A program made the translations under genes and the position numbers. DNA of 64,000 bases from Chloroflexota bacterium. GTDB lineage: Bacteria; Chloroflexota; Dehalococcoidia; JACPEP01. The notes below the pieces were generated by a model that saw nothing but the letters and a program-made list of their open reading frames with translations, searched no databases and was not told where the DNA came from. Within the stretch, counting starts at the first letter, position 1; each line of letters starts with the position of its first letter. Shown one piece after another: positions 17,889 to 26,518 of this stretch. The stretch spans positions 85,048-149,047 of the forward strand of contig JACPEP010000008.1 of NCBI GenBank assembly GCA_016183425.1, in the 5' to 3' direction.

Positions 17889-19058
17889 TCAGGGGCCTTC
17901 CCCCTCCAGGGACATTCCCCGTGCCCTACGATAGAACAGAGCTTCCAACAAAGGCGGCGAGAGAAGAGTGGTGACAATGACGGTGAACAAGACCACCCCA
18001 TAAAGGGTACTGTCAATAAGGTCCAGCCTCAGACCCAGCAACGCCACAATGATGCCTACCTCCCCCCGGGGCACCATCCCCACTCCCACAATAGTTGCCG
18101 AAAGGCGGCCCAGGGAGTAGCCCCCCAGGACACCTCCCAAGAGCTTGCCCAAAATGGCCACCGTCGTAATGAGCAAGGCCAGCCCTAGAATCTCTCCCCT
18201 CATAAAAAGGGACACGTCCACCATCGTCCCCATCACCACAAAGAAAAAGGGAACCAAAAAGTCGTGCAGAGGCTCCACCTGGTGCTCCAATGGATAGCGA
18301 TCCCTGGTTTCGGCGAACATCATCCCCGCCAGGAAAGCACCGATAATAGCCGCCAGTCCGATGAAGGCGCTCAAAGCAGACAGACCCAGGAGGACGATGA
18401 TGGCCACCGTCAGGGGGGCGTTGCTGATGCGCAGGTGCTCCAGCAAGGAACCGTACCGCCTGACGACCCGCGTCGCTACCAAAGATACGAATAGGGTAAA
18501 GCTCACCGCCTCCACTACCAGAAGAAGGACGTACCACCACTGCCCGTCACCCAGCCCGCTGACCCCCGCCAAGAGGACCATCCCCAAGACATCGTCGATA
18601 ACCGCTGCCCCCAGGATGACCCTGGCCTCTGTGGCACTCAACACGCCTAGATCTTTCAGCACCCGGGCGGTGATGCCGACGCTGGTAGCCACCAGAGCGG
18701 TGCCCACGAAGACTGCCACCGGTGTGGTATAACCCAGAAGGGCCATGACGCCGTAGCCCAGCCCCAGGGGCAGAGCCACCCCCAACACCGCCACCCTGGC
18801 CGCCGTAGCGCCCACCCGAAAGATGTCGCTGGCCCGCATCTCCAGCCCCACATAGAAGAGGAGGACGATAGCCCCGATCTCGGCGATGGCTTCATAAACT
18901 GGGGAATGGACAGGAAAAGCCACCACCCCCAGCCCTATGCCTACCAACAGCTCCCCCACCACCGCCGGTTGCTTCAGCCGATGGAAGACCTCCCCCATAA
19001 GCCGGGCCCCGGCGTACATAATGAACAAATTGAGGAGTATCTGCGCTGTCTCCGCCAT
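17889..19058 (-). CDS. CPA2-family cation/proton antiporter
   Basis: A 389-residue membrane protein with about 12 helices, no C-terminal TrkA-N or universal-stress domain, and the hallmark helix GAAVIDDVLGMVLLA carrying the paired aspartates of the CPA2 exchangers. Other family segments are GELLVGIGLG near the N-terminus, LLFYVGLEM and PRGEVGIIVALLGL near the end. It should exchange Na+ or K+ for H+. Which ion it moves cannot be read from sequence. It is probably expressed alone, since a terminator precedes it. Confidence 0.9.
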   Translation of the reverse strand: MAETAQILLNLFIMYAGARLMGEVFHRLKQPAVVGELLVGIGLGVVAFPVHSPVYEAIAEIGAIVLLFYVGLEMRASDIFRVGATAARVAVLGVALPLGLGYGVMALLGYTTPVAVFVGTALVATSVGITARVLKDLGVLSATEARVILGAAVIDDVLGMVLLAGVSGLGDGQWWYVLLLVVEAVSFTLFVSLVATRVVRRYGSLLEHLRISNAPLTVAIIVLLGLSALSAFIGLAAIIGAFLAGMMFAETRDRYPLEHQVEPLHDFLVPFFFVVMGTMVDVSLFMRGEILGLALLITTVAILGKLLGGVLGGYSLGRLSATIVGVGMVPRGEVGIIVALLGLRLDLIDSTLYGVVLFTVIVTTLLSPPLLEALFYRRARGMSLEGEGP

Positions 19059-19106
19059 ATCATCTTTCCTGGCGATGCGTTCCTTTTTTCAATGTCTGTA
19101 GTCACT

Positions 19107-19134
19107 AAAAAGGGGCAACTATGCCGCCCCTTTT
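19107..19134 (-). terminator. Rho-independent terminator of the UbiD operon
   Basis: A 9-bp perfect stem, AAAAGGGGC / GCCCCTTTT (19108-19116 and 19126-19134), has a 9-base loop and ends in a run of five T on the minus strand. It lies just downstream of the first UbiD homologue's stop and upstream of the antiporter. Confidence 0.8.
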
Positions 19135-19171
19135 CCTTCAGGGAACCAGACCGACCTAATCGGCAGTGCCG

Positions 19172-20608
19172 CTACTCCAGAATTCCTTTGCCAAACTTGG
19201 CGATAAGCTTGTCCCTTAGCTCCGGGCTGGTCTCCGTCACCGGAGGGAAATCGTGCAGCCACTCATAGGGTCGGCAGGCATTGATGAGGGCTCGAGAGTT
19301 GTGATAGGACTCGGCAGGCTTGCGCACCAGGGGATCGATTTTGCTTCCCCAGGTATCCCGGAGAATGTCGATATCTCTCTCTGGATCCACTCGAGTAGTC
19401 ATGGCCCACAAGACATCATAAGTGTTGGAGGGATCGATGTCCTCATCCACTACCATTACGTAACGGCCCAGGTACGCCCCGGCATGGCATTGGGCGGCGA
19501 TGGTCGCCGCTTGTTTAGCGTGGCCCTGGTAGCGCTGCTTGATGGCAACGATAGTGAGGAGCCGAGAGCCTCCCGCCTCGTGGCACCACACTCCCCGCAC
19601 ATCGGGTACGCCCACCTTCTCCAGCTCGTCCCAGATGAGGGCAGAGCGGATTACGGCCCGGTGGAAGGAGTGCTCGTGGCGGGGACGGGCGGGCTGGGAG
19701 CAGGTCATAATAGGGTTGCTGCGATACATAACCCTCTTCACCCGGATGATGGGTTCCGGCCTGGCCGTTGAGGCATAGTACCCCGGCCATTCGCCGAAGG
19801 GCCCCTCGTCCCGGGTCTCATGGGGAAGAACCTCCCCCTCCACGATAATTTCCGCCTGGGCGGGGATAGGAAGGCCGGTCAGTTTGCCCTCCACCACCTC
19901 CATAGGTCGCCCCTTCAAAGCCCCCGCGTAATCGTACTCGGACATCCCCAGGGGAATCTCCATGCTCCCCACCAGCCATAAAATGGGGTCGCAGCCAATG
20001 GCCACCGCCACCGGGCAGGGCTGGCCGCGGTCGAAGTATTTCTGGCGGTGAATGGTACCGTGCTTGCCGGGAGAGCTATAAAAGCCCAGGGTATTCTTGT
20101 CATGGAGTTGGAGTCGGTAGGCTCCCAGGTTCACCCAGCCCTCGTCCGGATCTCGGGTAATGACCACATGCCCCGTGCCAAAGTACCGCCCGCCGTCCAA
20201 CTCGTGGTGGATGGGAGCCGGAAAGCGATACAGGTCCACCGCCTCCCCCTCTTGCAGGTTTTCCTCGGCCACGGTCTTCCCCACCACTCGCGGTGGTATG
20301 GGGTCAAGGACACGGATCTTCTCCCGGTAGGCCCGTATGAAGTCCATCATTGAGTCATATTCCAGGGGCATATCCAGGGTGAGGGCGAGGCGGCGCGGCG
20401 AGCTGATCTGCCCAAAGAGGGCCCGATACCCCTTGGGGTATTCCACTATCTCATCGAAGAGAATGGCCGGGGGCGTGCCCGGGTGCTCCCGATAGATGAC
20501 GTCCGCCAGCCCTCCCATCTCCAGCCGCCAGTGGGCACCATTAATACGCTTTATCTCTCCAAACTCATCTACAATGGCGAGCCACTCTCGCAGATCACGA
20601 TACCCCAT
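19172..20608 (-). CDS. UbiD-family decarboxylase (canonical active site)
   Basis: UbiD enzymes (de)carboxylate aromatic or unsaturated acids using prenylated FMN. The 478-residue protein has the prFMN-binding segment NLGAYRLQLHDK (conserved Asn and Arg), AVAIGCDP, and the catalytic EGPFGEWPGYY with both glutamates five residues apart. The C-terminal DEDIDP is also present. It is the last gene of a minus-strand operon with a second, divergent UbiD. No UbiX prenyltransferase is in the window, so the cofactor would have to be made elsewhere. The substrate is unknown. Confidence 0.93.
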   Translation of the reverse strand: MGYRDLREWLAIVDEFGEIKRINGAHWRLEMGGLADVIYREHPGTPPAILFDEIVEYPKGYRALFGQISSPRRLALTLDMPLEYDSMMDFIRAYREKIRVLDPIPPRVVGKTVAEENLQEGEAVDLYRFPAPIHHELDGGRYFGTGHVVITRDPDEGWVNLGAYRLQLHDKNTLGFYSSPGKHGTIHRQKYFDRGQPCPVAVAIGCDPILWLVGSMEIPLGMSEYDYAGALKGRPMEVVEGKLTGLPIPAQAEIIVEGEVLPHETRDEGPFGEWPGYYASTARPEPIIRVKRVMYRSNPIMTCSQPARPRHEHSFHRAVIRSALIWDELEKVGVPDVRGVWCHEAGGSRLLTIVAIKQRYQGHAKQAATIAAQCHAGAYLGRYVMVVDEDIDPSNTYDVLWAMTTRVDPERDIDILRDTWGSKIDPLVRKPAESYHNSRALINACRPYEWLHDFPPVTETSPELRDKLIAKFGKGILE

Positions 20609-20620
20609 AACCCAAACCTC

Positions 20621-21349
20621 CTAACTCCTCAGCAGCCTCCCGTAACCGGGAACCCTATCTTGAATATGCAACATCCGTAGACTGTTCCACAAAGTAGCAT
20701 GGTTGCTGGTAGTCACCGGAACCCCCAACTCTGTCTCCAACCGCTTCACCATATCTATGCTGCGAAAGCCACCACAAGAGATAAGAACCCCCTCCGCTCC
20801 TGGGTTATCGGCGAAGACCTTCTTGGCCAGATTGTAGGCCACGGTGGCCGGGTGGGCATTATAGGAGTCCACATCAGCGCGCGAGGCGTCCACACTCTCT
20901 ATATGGAGGACCAGAAAACCGGCCGCCTCCAGAAAGGCCCTCAGCCGCCCATTGAGCTCGTCAATATAAGGAGTCACCGCCACCACCCTGGCCACCCCCA
21001 GGTGCCTGAGGGCCTCCACCACCGAAGAGGCCATGGTGGTTGCAGGAAGGCCAGTGGCCCTCTCCAGCCGAGCAATAATCTCCCTGTTGAAAGCATCTCC
21101 TTTGAAGAAGCCAAGGGGAGTGCCGCACTGAACAATAAGGCTGACCCCTAGGGCAGCAAACTCACGGGCAGCATCCTCCATAAGGGGTGGCGTGGCGATG
21201 GCCTCCAGTCTCTGGGGCGTCGCCTCTCCGATGCTCAGGCCCCGCACCAGGAACTCCACACCGAGGGGCGACGCCAGGGGAAACTCCTCCTCCATCACCC
21301 GACCATGGTGGGGCGCGATGAGGCCGACCTTCACTGAAGTGTCTTTCAA
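20621..21349 (-). CDS. Asp/Glu racemase-superfamily enzyme (maleate isomerase/arylmalonate decarboxylase-like)
   Basis: The 242-residue protein keeps both active-site cysteines of the superfamily, in LIVQCGTPLGF (about residue 80) and GVLISCGGFRSID (about residue 190), and has the duplicated Rossmann-like layout. The N-terminus VKVGLIAPHHGRVMEEEF resembles maleate cis-trans isomerases and arylmalonate decarboxylases more than true amino-acid racemases. It is 12 bases from the UbiD gene, so it may prepare or finish an unsaturated acid in the same pathway. The exact reaction is open. Confidence 0.8.
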   Translation of the reverse strand: MKDTSVKVGLIAPHHGRVMEEEFPLASPLGVEFLVRGLSIGEATPQRLEAIATPPLMEDAAREFAALGVSLIVQCGTPLGFFKGDAFNREIIARLERATGLPATTMASSVVEALRHLGVARVVAVTPYIDELNGRLRAFLEAAGFLVLHIESVDASRADVDSYNAHPATVAYNLAKKVFADNPGAEGVLISCGGFRSIDMVKRLETELGVPVTTSNHATLWNSLRMLHIQDRVPGYGRLLRS

Positions 21350-21356
21350 AGTGAGA

Positions 21357-21722
21357 CTACCCGCCCTTCAGCCGGCGCCAAGCGCCCCGAAAATGAGCAA
21401 TGGGATAGTTCCTTCCCGTCTGAGGGTCGTCGGTATGCCAGCAATTCCAGCCATCGCAGGGATAGTCGCGCACCACTTGGATGGCGTCCATAGGGCTGGG
21501 GTAAGCGGTTCCCTTGTAATCGATGGTGCCATCGGCCTTGAGGAGGGCAAAAACATCCTGCCCCCGAAGTTTGCAAGAGACAGTAGCGCCTTCCTTCAGT
21601 ATTCCCTCATCTAGTATGTCTTTCAGAGTGACCACCCTCTGGCCCTTGACCAGAGGTATGCCACAATGTCCACAGTAGCGGTTTTCCTGGGGATTGTCTT
21701 GGCCGCAGCCAGAGCATAGCAT
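21357..21722 (-). CDS. Zinc-ribbon protein with a RAMA-like domain
   Basis: A 121-residue protein. Residues 1-22 form a zinc ribbon (MLCSGCGQDN...YCGHCG). The remainder, LKDILDEGILKEGATVSCKL then LLKADGTIDYKGTAYPSPMD and a Trp-rich end (DGWNCWHTDD), follows the RAMA-type pattern in which a short entry helix leads into strands and an SxxxA helix. RAMA domains are otherwise seen beside restriction and methylase proteins. The ATG at 21722 has GAGGAGG upstream. It is co-transcribed with UbiD genes; its role is unknown. Confidence 0.6.
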   Translation of the reverse strand: MLCSGCGQDNPQENRYCGHCGIPLVKGQRVVTLKDILDEGILKEGATVSCKLRGQDVFALLKADGTIDYKGTAYPSPMDAIQVVRDYPCDGWNCWHTDDPQTGRNYPIAHFRGAWRRLKGG

Positions 21723-21761
21723 CGGTTTCCTCCTCTCCAATCCCTGGGTTGGGAATCCAGG

Positions 21762-21926
21762 CTAAAGCTGAAAGTTGGCCTGGGTAACCTTTCCTTCCTT
21801 ACGAGGATAGCGAGTCATGCACATAGGGCAGTACATGAGAAAATCCTGCCCCTTGTCATAGACCATCTTGTGAACATTGTATTCATGGCCACACTTGGGG
21901 CATTTTATGTAAAATTCAGGAGCCAT
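21762..21926 (-). CDS. Small zinc-ribbon protein (54 aa)
   Basis: A short gene read directly from the sequence: MAPEFYIKCPKCGHEYN, then FLMYCPMCMTRYPRK, stop TAG. The two CPxC knuckles 24 residues apart form a treble-clef/rubredoxin-like zinc site. GGAGGTGA lies about 6 bases before the ATG. It is between the divergent UbiD gene and the zinc-ribbon/RAMA gene and surely co-transcribed. It could be a small subunit or assembly factor for the decarboxylase; this is inference from position. Confidence 0.75.
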   Translation of the reverse strand: MAPEFYIKCPKCGHEYNVHKMVYDKGQDFLMYCPMCMTRYPRKEGKVTQANFQL

Positions 21927-21977
21927 AGTGCCTCACCTCCGCAATATGTTTTTCCCACCGATTTCCGACGTTTCTTC

Positions 21978-23483
21978 TTACTTAGCGCCCAGTTCCTTAG
22001 AGTGCCAGCTTATGATGAGCTTGCCGGCGCCCAACTGCTCTATCTTTCGGCGGTCAATATAGTCCTCCGCCCTGATGCGCTCCAGCACCTCCCGCTCCGG
22101 CTTGCCGATGGGCGGGAAGGGTTGACCGAAGGGCTTGGTAGCATCAATGATGAATCCCCCTACCGTGCTCACCGGATGCCCTACGCTACTGAAAGGGGCC
22201 GGATCGTGGCGGTTAGCATCCAGGCCGTGGACGATCTCCATCTGGTTGCGATCGGTGTCCACACGAGTGCTCACCGCCCACCACACGTCGTAGAGGTCAA
22301 AGGGGTCAATGTCCTCATCCACCACAATGACCTGCTTCACGAAATCGCCCCCCACCACCAGGGCGTAGTGGGCCAGCCTCCTGGCCTCGCCAGGGTGGTC
22401 GGGCTTGAACTGCAGAATAGCCGTGAAGGGAGCGCAGTAGTAGGCCACGTTAAGGCGAGGATAGCGGTTCTTCAACTGGCTAGTCAGGGTGATGCCCACC
22501 GAGACGTCCTGATATAGCTCGTGGCCGATCCACACCTCCTCGAAGATGGGGTTGTCCTGAAAGTTGAAGGCCGTGGGACGGAACACGGGCTCCAGGGTCT
22601 GAGGAGAATAGTAGCGCATGTAATCCGTCCAGGGGCCGTTAAAATCCCGGTCTGTAGTGTGGAGGTATCCCTCCACCACCACCTCGGCATCGGCGGGGAT
22701 GAGGAAATCCTCTCCCAACGTCTCCGATGGAACCAGGCGCAGCCCCTCCCCCATCACTCCTCCTATACCTTCGTATTCGTCTATATCGTAGGGGAAGCGG
22801 GTGGCCCCGGCCACCATGAAAAGAAGGTGGTGTCCGAATACCCAGGCCACGGGCATCTCCTCGTAGCCAAGCTGCTTATAGAGGTTGAGATACTCCCAGA
22901 GGTGGCGGTACTGGAGGCGGGCGGCGGAGCGGGTGGAACCGTGCACCGTGTGGCGGTGCCAGGAGAGGTTGTAGCGGCCCGTCTCCGGATGCTTGCCGAT
23001 GGCGAGGCCACAGATCTGGCCTGGCCGGGCGTCGTCGCTATCCTTGCGGTACATGGGCAGATCATAGAGGTTAAGGTCCTTGCCCGTAACCACAGTATGC
23101 TTCACCGGCGCCTCAGCCCGGGAGATTACGGTGGGCTTCATAGGGTTGGCCGCCCGCTTGGCCAGCTCCTGAAAAATGTTCGCCTGGGTCCACTTATCCG
23201 AGGGCATGTCGCAAGCGATGGCGAACTTGGAGAAAGTGGAGTCCTGCTGAAACTGCACCATCCCTGGCCACGGCTTGCCGCTATAGGTGACGCAGTTCTC
23301 GAATAGAGCCATGGGCCATTTGCCCATCTTCTCCAACTGGTACAGAATGGAGGTACATTCGTTCTCATGGGGCTTCAGAGGCCCTTTGGAGATACGAACT
23401 ATCTCCTCAGAATACTCCTCCTCCAGTTGCCTTATGAAAGACTTCATGCTCTTGGGGGCTCTCGTCTCCGTAGGCTTGGCCAT
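21978..23483 (-). CDS. Divergent UbiD-family protein with altered catalytic glutamates
   Basis: A 501-residue UbiD-fold protein, first gene of the minus-strand operon. It keeps the prFMN-site Asn and Arg spacing (NLSWHR) and DEDIDP. The stretch equivalent to EGPFGEWPGYY reads NGPWTDYMRYY, so the two catalytic glutamates become Asn and Asp. It also has an N-terminal extension compared with its operon partner. It may form a hetero-complex with the canonical UbiD, as in multi-subunit phenylphosphate carboxylase-type systems, or catalyse a changed reaction; both are inference. Confidence 0.85.
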   Translation of the reverse strand: MAKPTETRAPKSMKSFIRQLEEEYSEEIVRISKGPLKPHENECTSILYQLEKMGKWPMALFENCVTYSGKPWPGMVQFQQDSTFSKFAIACDMPSDKWTQANIFQELAKRAANPMKPTVISRAEAPVKHTVVTGKDLNLYDLPMYRKDSDDARPGQICGLAIGKHPETGRYNLSWHRHTVHGSTRSAARLQYRHLWEYLNLYKQLGYEEMPVAWVFGHHLLFMVAGATRFPYDIDEYEGIGGVMGEGLRLVPSETLGEDFLIPADAEVVVEGYLHTTDRDFNGPWTDYMRYYSPQTLEPVFRPTAFNFQDNPIFEEVWIGHELYQDVSVGITLTSQLKNRYPRLNVAYYCAPFTAILQFKPDHPGEARRLAHYALVVGGDFVKQVIVVDEDIDPFDLYDVWWAVSTRVDTDRNQMEIVHGLDANRHDPAPFSSVGHPVSTVGGFIIDATKPFGQPFPPIGKPEREVLERIRAEDYIDRRKIEQLGAGKLIISWHSKELGAK

Positions 23484-23526
23484 AAAAACCTCCTATCACT
23501 CCCTGACGGTGGACAGATACGGGGAG

Positions 23527-23556
23527 ATATTACCACCCTAGCCTCGGGTATGTCAA
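23527..23556 (-). promoter_or_regulatory. Predicted promoter of the UbiD operon
   Basis: On the minus strand TTGACA (23551-23556), an 18-base spacer and TAATAT (23527-23532) precede the first UbiD gene by about 45 bases. The -35 box is 11 bases from the -35 of the oppositely directed promoter, so the two operons share a compact divergent control region. Confidence 0.7.
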
Positions 23557-23567
23557 CGAGTCAGGTA

Positions 23568-23595
23568 TTGACATGTCCAGAAAAAGGAATAAAAT
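23568..23595 (+). promoter_or_regulatory. Predicted promoter of the guanidino-enzyme/solute-binding-protein cluster
   Basis: TTGACA (23568-23573), 16 bases, then TAAAAT (23590-23595). The leader from about 23602 to the GTG at 23699 is roughly 100 bases long. I see no known riboswitch consensus in it. Confidence 0.7.
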
Positions 23596-23698
23596 GAGGC
23601 ATTATCTTGGAGTGAGCTCGCCCCCACATTAAACTCCGAGCAACGAACTCACCCAGGCGTTAGCTAGGTGTTTACTCAAGGTATAGAAGGAGAGACAG

Positions 23699-25303
23699 GT
23701 GGAAAAAGAAGGCAACTACTGGACCCAAATCTTCTATCGGCCCTACACCCGTCGCCAGGTGCTCACTGGAGCCGCCAGGGCGGGGCTGGGAGTGGCGGGG
23801 CTTTCCCTCCTCGGCTGCGCGCCGGGAGGGGCACCAGGAGCCAAAAAGAGGGTGGAGGAGGTTACTATCAGCTATGCCACCGACATCGTGAACATGGACA
23901 CCCACCTGGATTCCGGCATCACCGGCGTTGGGGTGCACATAGCCCTCTACGATGGCCTTACTGACCGGGACCGGGAGCTGAAGCTGGTGGCGAAACTGGC
24001 AGAAAGCTGGAAGGCGGCGGGCGAACAGGTGTGGGAGTTTAAGCTCAGAAAAGGAGTCAAGTTCACCAACGGCGAGCCCTTCAACGCCGACGTGGTGAAA
24101 TTTAATATAGAGCGGCAGCAGGACGTGGAGTTCAAACCCCGCTACATCAGCGACTTTAAGGACATCAAGGTGGAGATTGTGGATCCGTACACGGTGCGCA
24201 TGAATACGCCGGCGGCGGATGCCATTCTTCCCGCCAAGTTTGCCCAAGCACTGACGGTGCCCATGGACTATGTCAAAAAGAATGGCAACGCCATCCTGGG
24301 CAAATCTCCCGTGGGCTCCGGCCCCTTCAAGTTTGTGGAGTGGGCAAAGGACGAGAAGCTGGTTTTAGAGGCCAATCCTGACTACTGGGGCGGGGCCCCG
24401 GCCATAAAGAAGGTGACCTGGAAGCCCATCCCTCTGGCAGAGGCCCGAGTGGGTGCCCTGAAAACGGGGGGCGTGGACTGGATCTATCAGGTGCCTGAGG
24501 ACCGTGTTAAGGAGCTGGAAGCCGATCGTAGTCTAGGGGTCAAATGGGTAGGCAGCGCCGGTACCGGCGAGCTAGTAGTGGGTTATGACTACGACACACC
24601 CCTCAAAGACAAGCGGGTGCGCCAGGCACTGCGTTATGCCATAGACGGTCAGAGCATCGTAAAGAATATACTGGGGGGCGTGGGCACCGTGGTGGCCACG
24701 GTGCTAGCACCCTCCTACTTCGGCTACGATGAGACCCTAAAGCCCTACCCCTATGACCCAAAGAAGGCCAAGGAGCTTTTGGCCGCCGCCGGCTACGCCA
24801 GTGGCCTGGACATCGCCCTGGACCAGCCCTGGGTGATGTACCCCAAGGACAACGAGATCATCGATGCCATCGTGGGCTTCCTCCGGGAGGTGGGGGTGAG
24901 AGTGAAACTGACGAGGACAGCTAACAAGAGCACGGCTCTCATCAGGGATGACTATAAGTCCAAAGCAGGCAAGGGCTACCCCGGCCTTTTCTACGGCGCT
25001 CGGGGCCACGCCTCTCTGGACGCCGATGCCATCATGTATCAGAGCCTCCACACCAAGGGCACTATCAACTACGGCAACTATAGCAACCCCGATCTGGATA
25101 AGCTTCTGGACAAAGCCAGGGCCACCGTGGATCCGGAAAGTCGCAAAAAGATTTACAAAGATGCCCAGAAGCTCGTTTACGATGACCTGCCCTGGATATT
25201 TACTATCGATTTCGCCGCTATTCACGCCTTCAACAAAAAGAAGCTGAGCGGCATCCATCCCCGCATGTGGCTGCCCTATGTACACGACGTCGAGCCTGCT
25301 TAA
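23699..25303 (+). CDS. ABC-type solute-binding lipoprotein, family 5 (copy 1)
   Basis: Family 5 proteins bind peptides, nickel, opines or other solutes outside the membrane. This 534-residue protein has a twin-arginine-like start, YTRRQVLTGAARAG, followed by a lipobox LLGC near residue 40. The mature domain has WEFKLRKGVKFTNGEPF, PVGSGPFKFVEW and the family signature DKRVRQALRYAID. The start is a GTG behind AGAAGGAG. It is the first gene of the plus-strand cluster. No permease or ATPase genes for it lie in the window. The ligand is unknown; linkage suggests a guanidino compound or peptide. Confidence 0.88.
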   Translation: MEKEGNYWTQIFYRPYTRRQVLTGAARAGLGVAGLSLLGCAPGGAPGAKKRVEEVTISYATDIVNMDTHLDSGITGVGVHIALYDGLTDRDRELKLVAKLAESWKAAGEQVWEFKLRKGVKFTNGEPFNADVVKFNIERQQDVEFKPRYISDFKDIKVEIVDPYTVRMNTPAADAILPAKFAQALTVPMDYVKKNGNAILGKSPVGSGPFKFVEWAKDEKLVLEANPDYWGGAPAIKKVTWKPIPLAEARVGALKTGGVDWIYQVPEDRVKELEADRSLGVKWVGSAGTGELVVGYDYDTPLKDKRVRQALRYAIDGQSIVKNILGGVGTVVATVLAPSYFGYDETLKPYPYDPKKAKELLAAAGYASGLDIALDQPWVMYPKDNEIIDAIVGFLREVGVRVKLTRTANKSTALIRDDYKSKAGKGYPGLFYGARGHASLDADAIMYQSLHTKGTINYGNYSNPDLDKLLDKARATVDPESRKKIYKDAQKLVYDDLPWIFTIDFAAIHAFNKKKLSGIHPRMWLPYVHDVEPA

Positions 25304-25344
25304 GTAGTCATGTGAGTTAAGTCTGGGAATAAAGGAGGGGGAAA

Positions 25345-26418
25345 ATGGTTGACGTACGAAAGCCAGAGACTGATGTAGCGGATAGATTGAAAAAAATACC
25401 GGGCTATCAGCCAGGCATGCCGGCCCATCGCATGGACGAAGTGACCTTCATGGACGAGTTAGAGCTGATGTGGGGACGGAAGTGGGGAGCCCAATCCAGC
25501 ATCGGCGAGTTGAGAACCGTCCTGGTTCACCGTCCCCGGCAGGAGGGCCTCAGGGATGAAGACCTGGCCGACCCCAACTTCTTTGTCAATTTCGGACGGC
25601 CGGGAGACATCCCCAAGTGGGACAAACGTCTAAAGCAGCACGACGATATGGTGGCGGCCCTAAGAAGTGAAGGGGTCGAGGTCATTCATACCGACTATAC
25701 CCCCGAAAAAAGGAAGGGCATCTACGCCTCAGAGGCGGGGGGGCTGGGTCTGGAGCCCATAATTATCCGGGGAGGCGCTATCATCCATCGGGCTGCCATC
25801 GCCAGCAAGCGAGGGGCAGAGCGGTGGATAACGGAGTTCCTGGCCAAACTGGGCTGCCCCATCCTCTTCACTGTCCACGGCAAGGCCATCCACGAGGTGC
25901 GGGGCAATATCCTCTTTCTCGACCCCGAGCACTGCATCCAGGCCACCAGCGTCCGCAGTAACATGGAGGGGGTACGCCAGGTGGAGCCGGTGCTCAGGGA
26001 GGCGGGGGTTAAAGAGATACATGTGGCTCACTCGCCCAGCTACCTGAACTCTATGCACCGCTTCGGGGCCGCCATGGGCTTCCACATCGTGAACGTATTG
26101 AACATGGTGGACGAAAAGTTGGCCGTATGTTATCCCGGGGCATTGCCCTACGATACCCTGGCCTACCTGAGAAGACTGGGCCTCCGCCTCATTGAGATAC
26201 CGGAAGAGGAGGCGGTAAATCAGGCGGGCAACACCTTCTGCATCCGACCGGGAGTTACGCTCATGGCGGCGGGCAATCCCGTCACCACGGCAGCCCTACG
26301 TCGGGAGGGAGTGCGGGTGATCGAGATCGACCTGAGCGAGTCGGCACCCTTTGGCAGCGGCCCCTTATGTCAGATCGGGCCTTTGGTTCGGGACGACGGC
26401 CCCTATCTGAACAGTTAG
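25345..26418 (+). CDS. Guanidino-modifying-fold enzyme, paralogue 1 (subtype A)
   Basis: A member of the arginine deiminase/amidinotransferase/dimethylarginine hydrolase superfamily, 357 residues. An N-terminal extension (IPGYQPGMPAHRMDEVTF...) precedes the canonical start SSIGELRTVLVHRP. Acid-site region AIHEVRGNI, RSNMEGVRQVEP, catalytic His in GFHIVNVLNMV and catalytic Cys in GSGPLCQIGPLVR are in the family order. Subtype A markers are IIIRGGAIIHRAAI and GAERWITEFLAKLG. It follows the solute-binding protein by 41 bases behind AAAGGAGG. The substrate (arginine derivative, agmatine, methylarginine or a carbamoyl compound) cannot be told. Confidence 0.85.
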   Translation: MVDVRKPETDVADRLKKIPGYQPGMPAHRMDEVTFMDELELMWGRKWGAQSSIGELRTVLVHRPRQEGLRDEDLADPNFFVNFGRPGDIPKWDKRLKQHDDMVAALRSEGVEVIHTDYTPEKRKGIYASEAGGLGLEPIIIRGGAIIHRAAIASKRGAERWITEFLAKLGCPILFTVHGKAIHEVRGNILFLDPEHCIQATSVRSNMEGVRQVEPVLREAGVKEIHVAHSPSYLNSMHRFGAAMGFHIVNVLNMVDEKLAVCYPGALPYDTLAYLRRLGLRLIEIPEEEAVNQAGNTFCIRPGVTLMAAGNPVTTAALRREGVRVIEIDLSESAPFGSGPLCQIGPLVRDDGPYLNS

Positions 26419-26431
26419 GCATCACGATGAA

Positions 26432-26474
26432 CTTGTGCCGAGGAAGGCTATGTGAGCATCTTCCTCGGCACAAG
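26432..26474 (+). other. Intercistronic 15-bp perfect hairpin
   Basis: CTTGTGCCGAGGAAG (26432-26446) and its exact complement (26460-26474) flank a 13-base loop between paralogues 1 and 2. No T-run follows, so it is more likely an mRNA-stabilising or processing element, or a partial attenuator, than a terminator. Confidence 0.7.
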
Positions 26475-26518
26475 CATTGGTAAGAGGCTATAGGGTTGTC
26501 CATCAAGGGGGAGGTATC

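Noticed and set aside
23596..23698. Guanidine riboswitch in the leader of the guanidino-enzyme cluster
   Set aside because: The leader length and gene context invited this, but none of the known guanidine class consensus blocks was seen by eye. A covariance search would decide.
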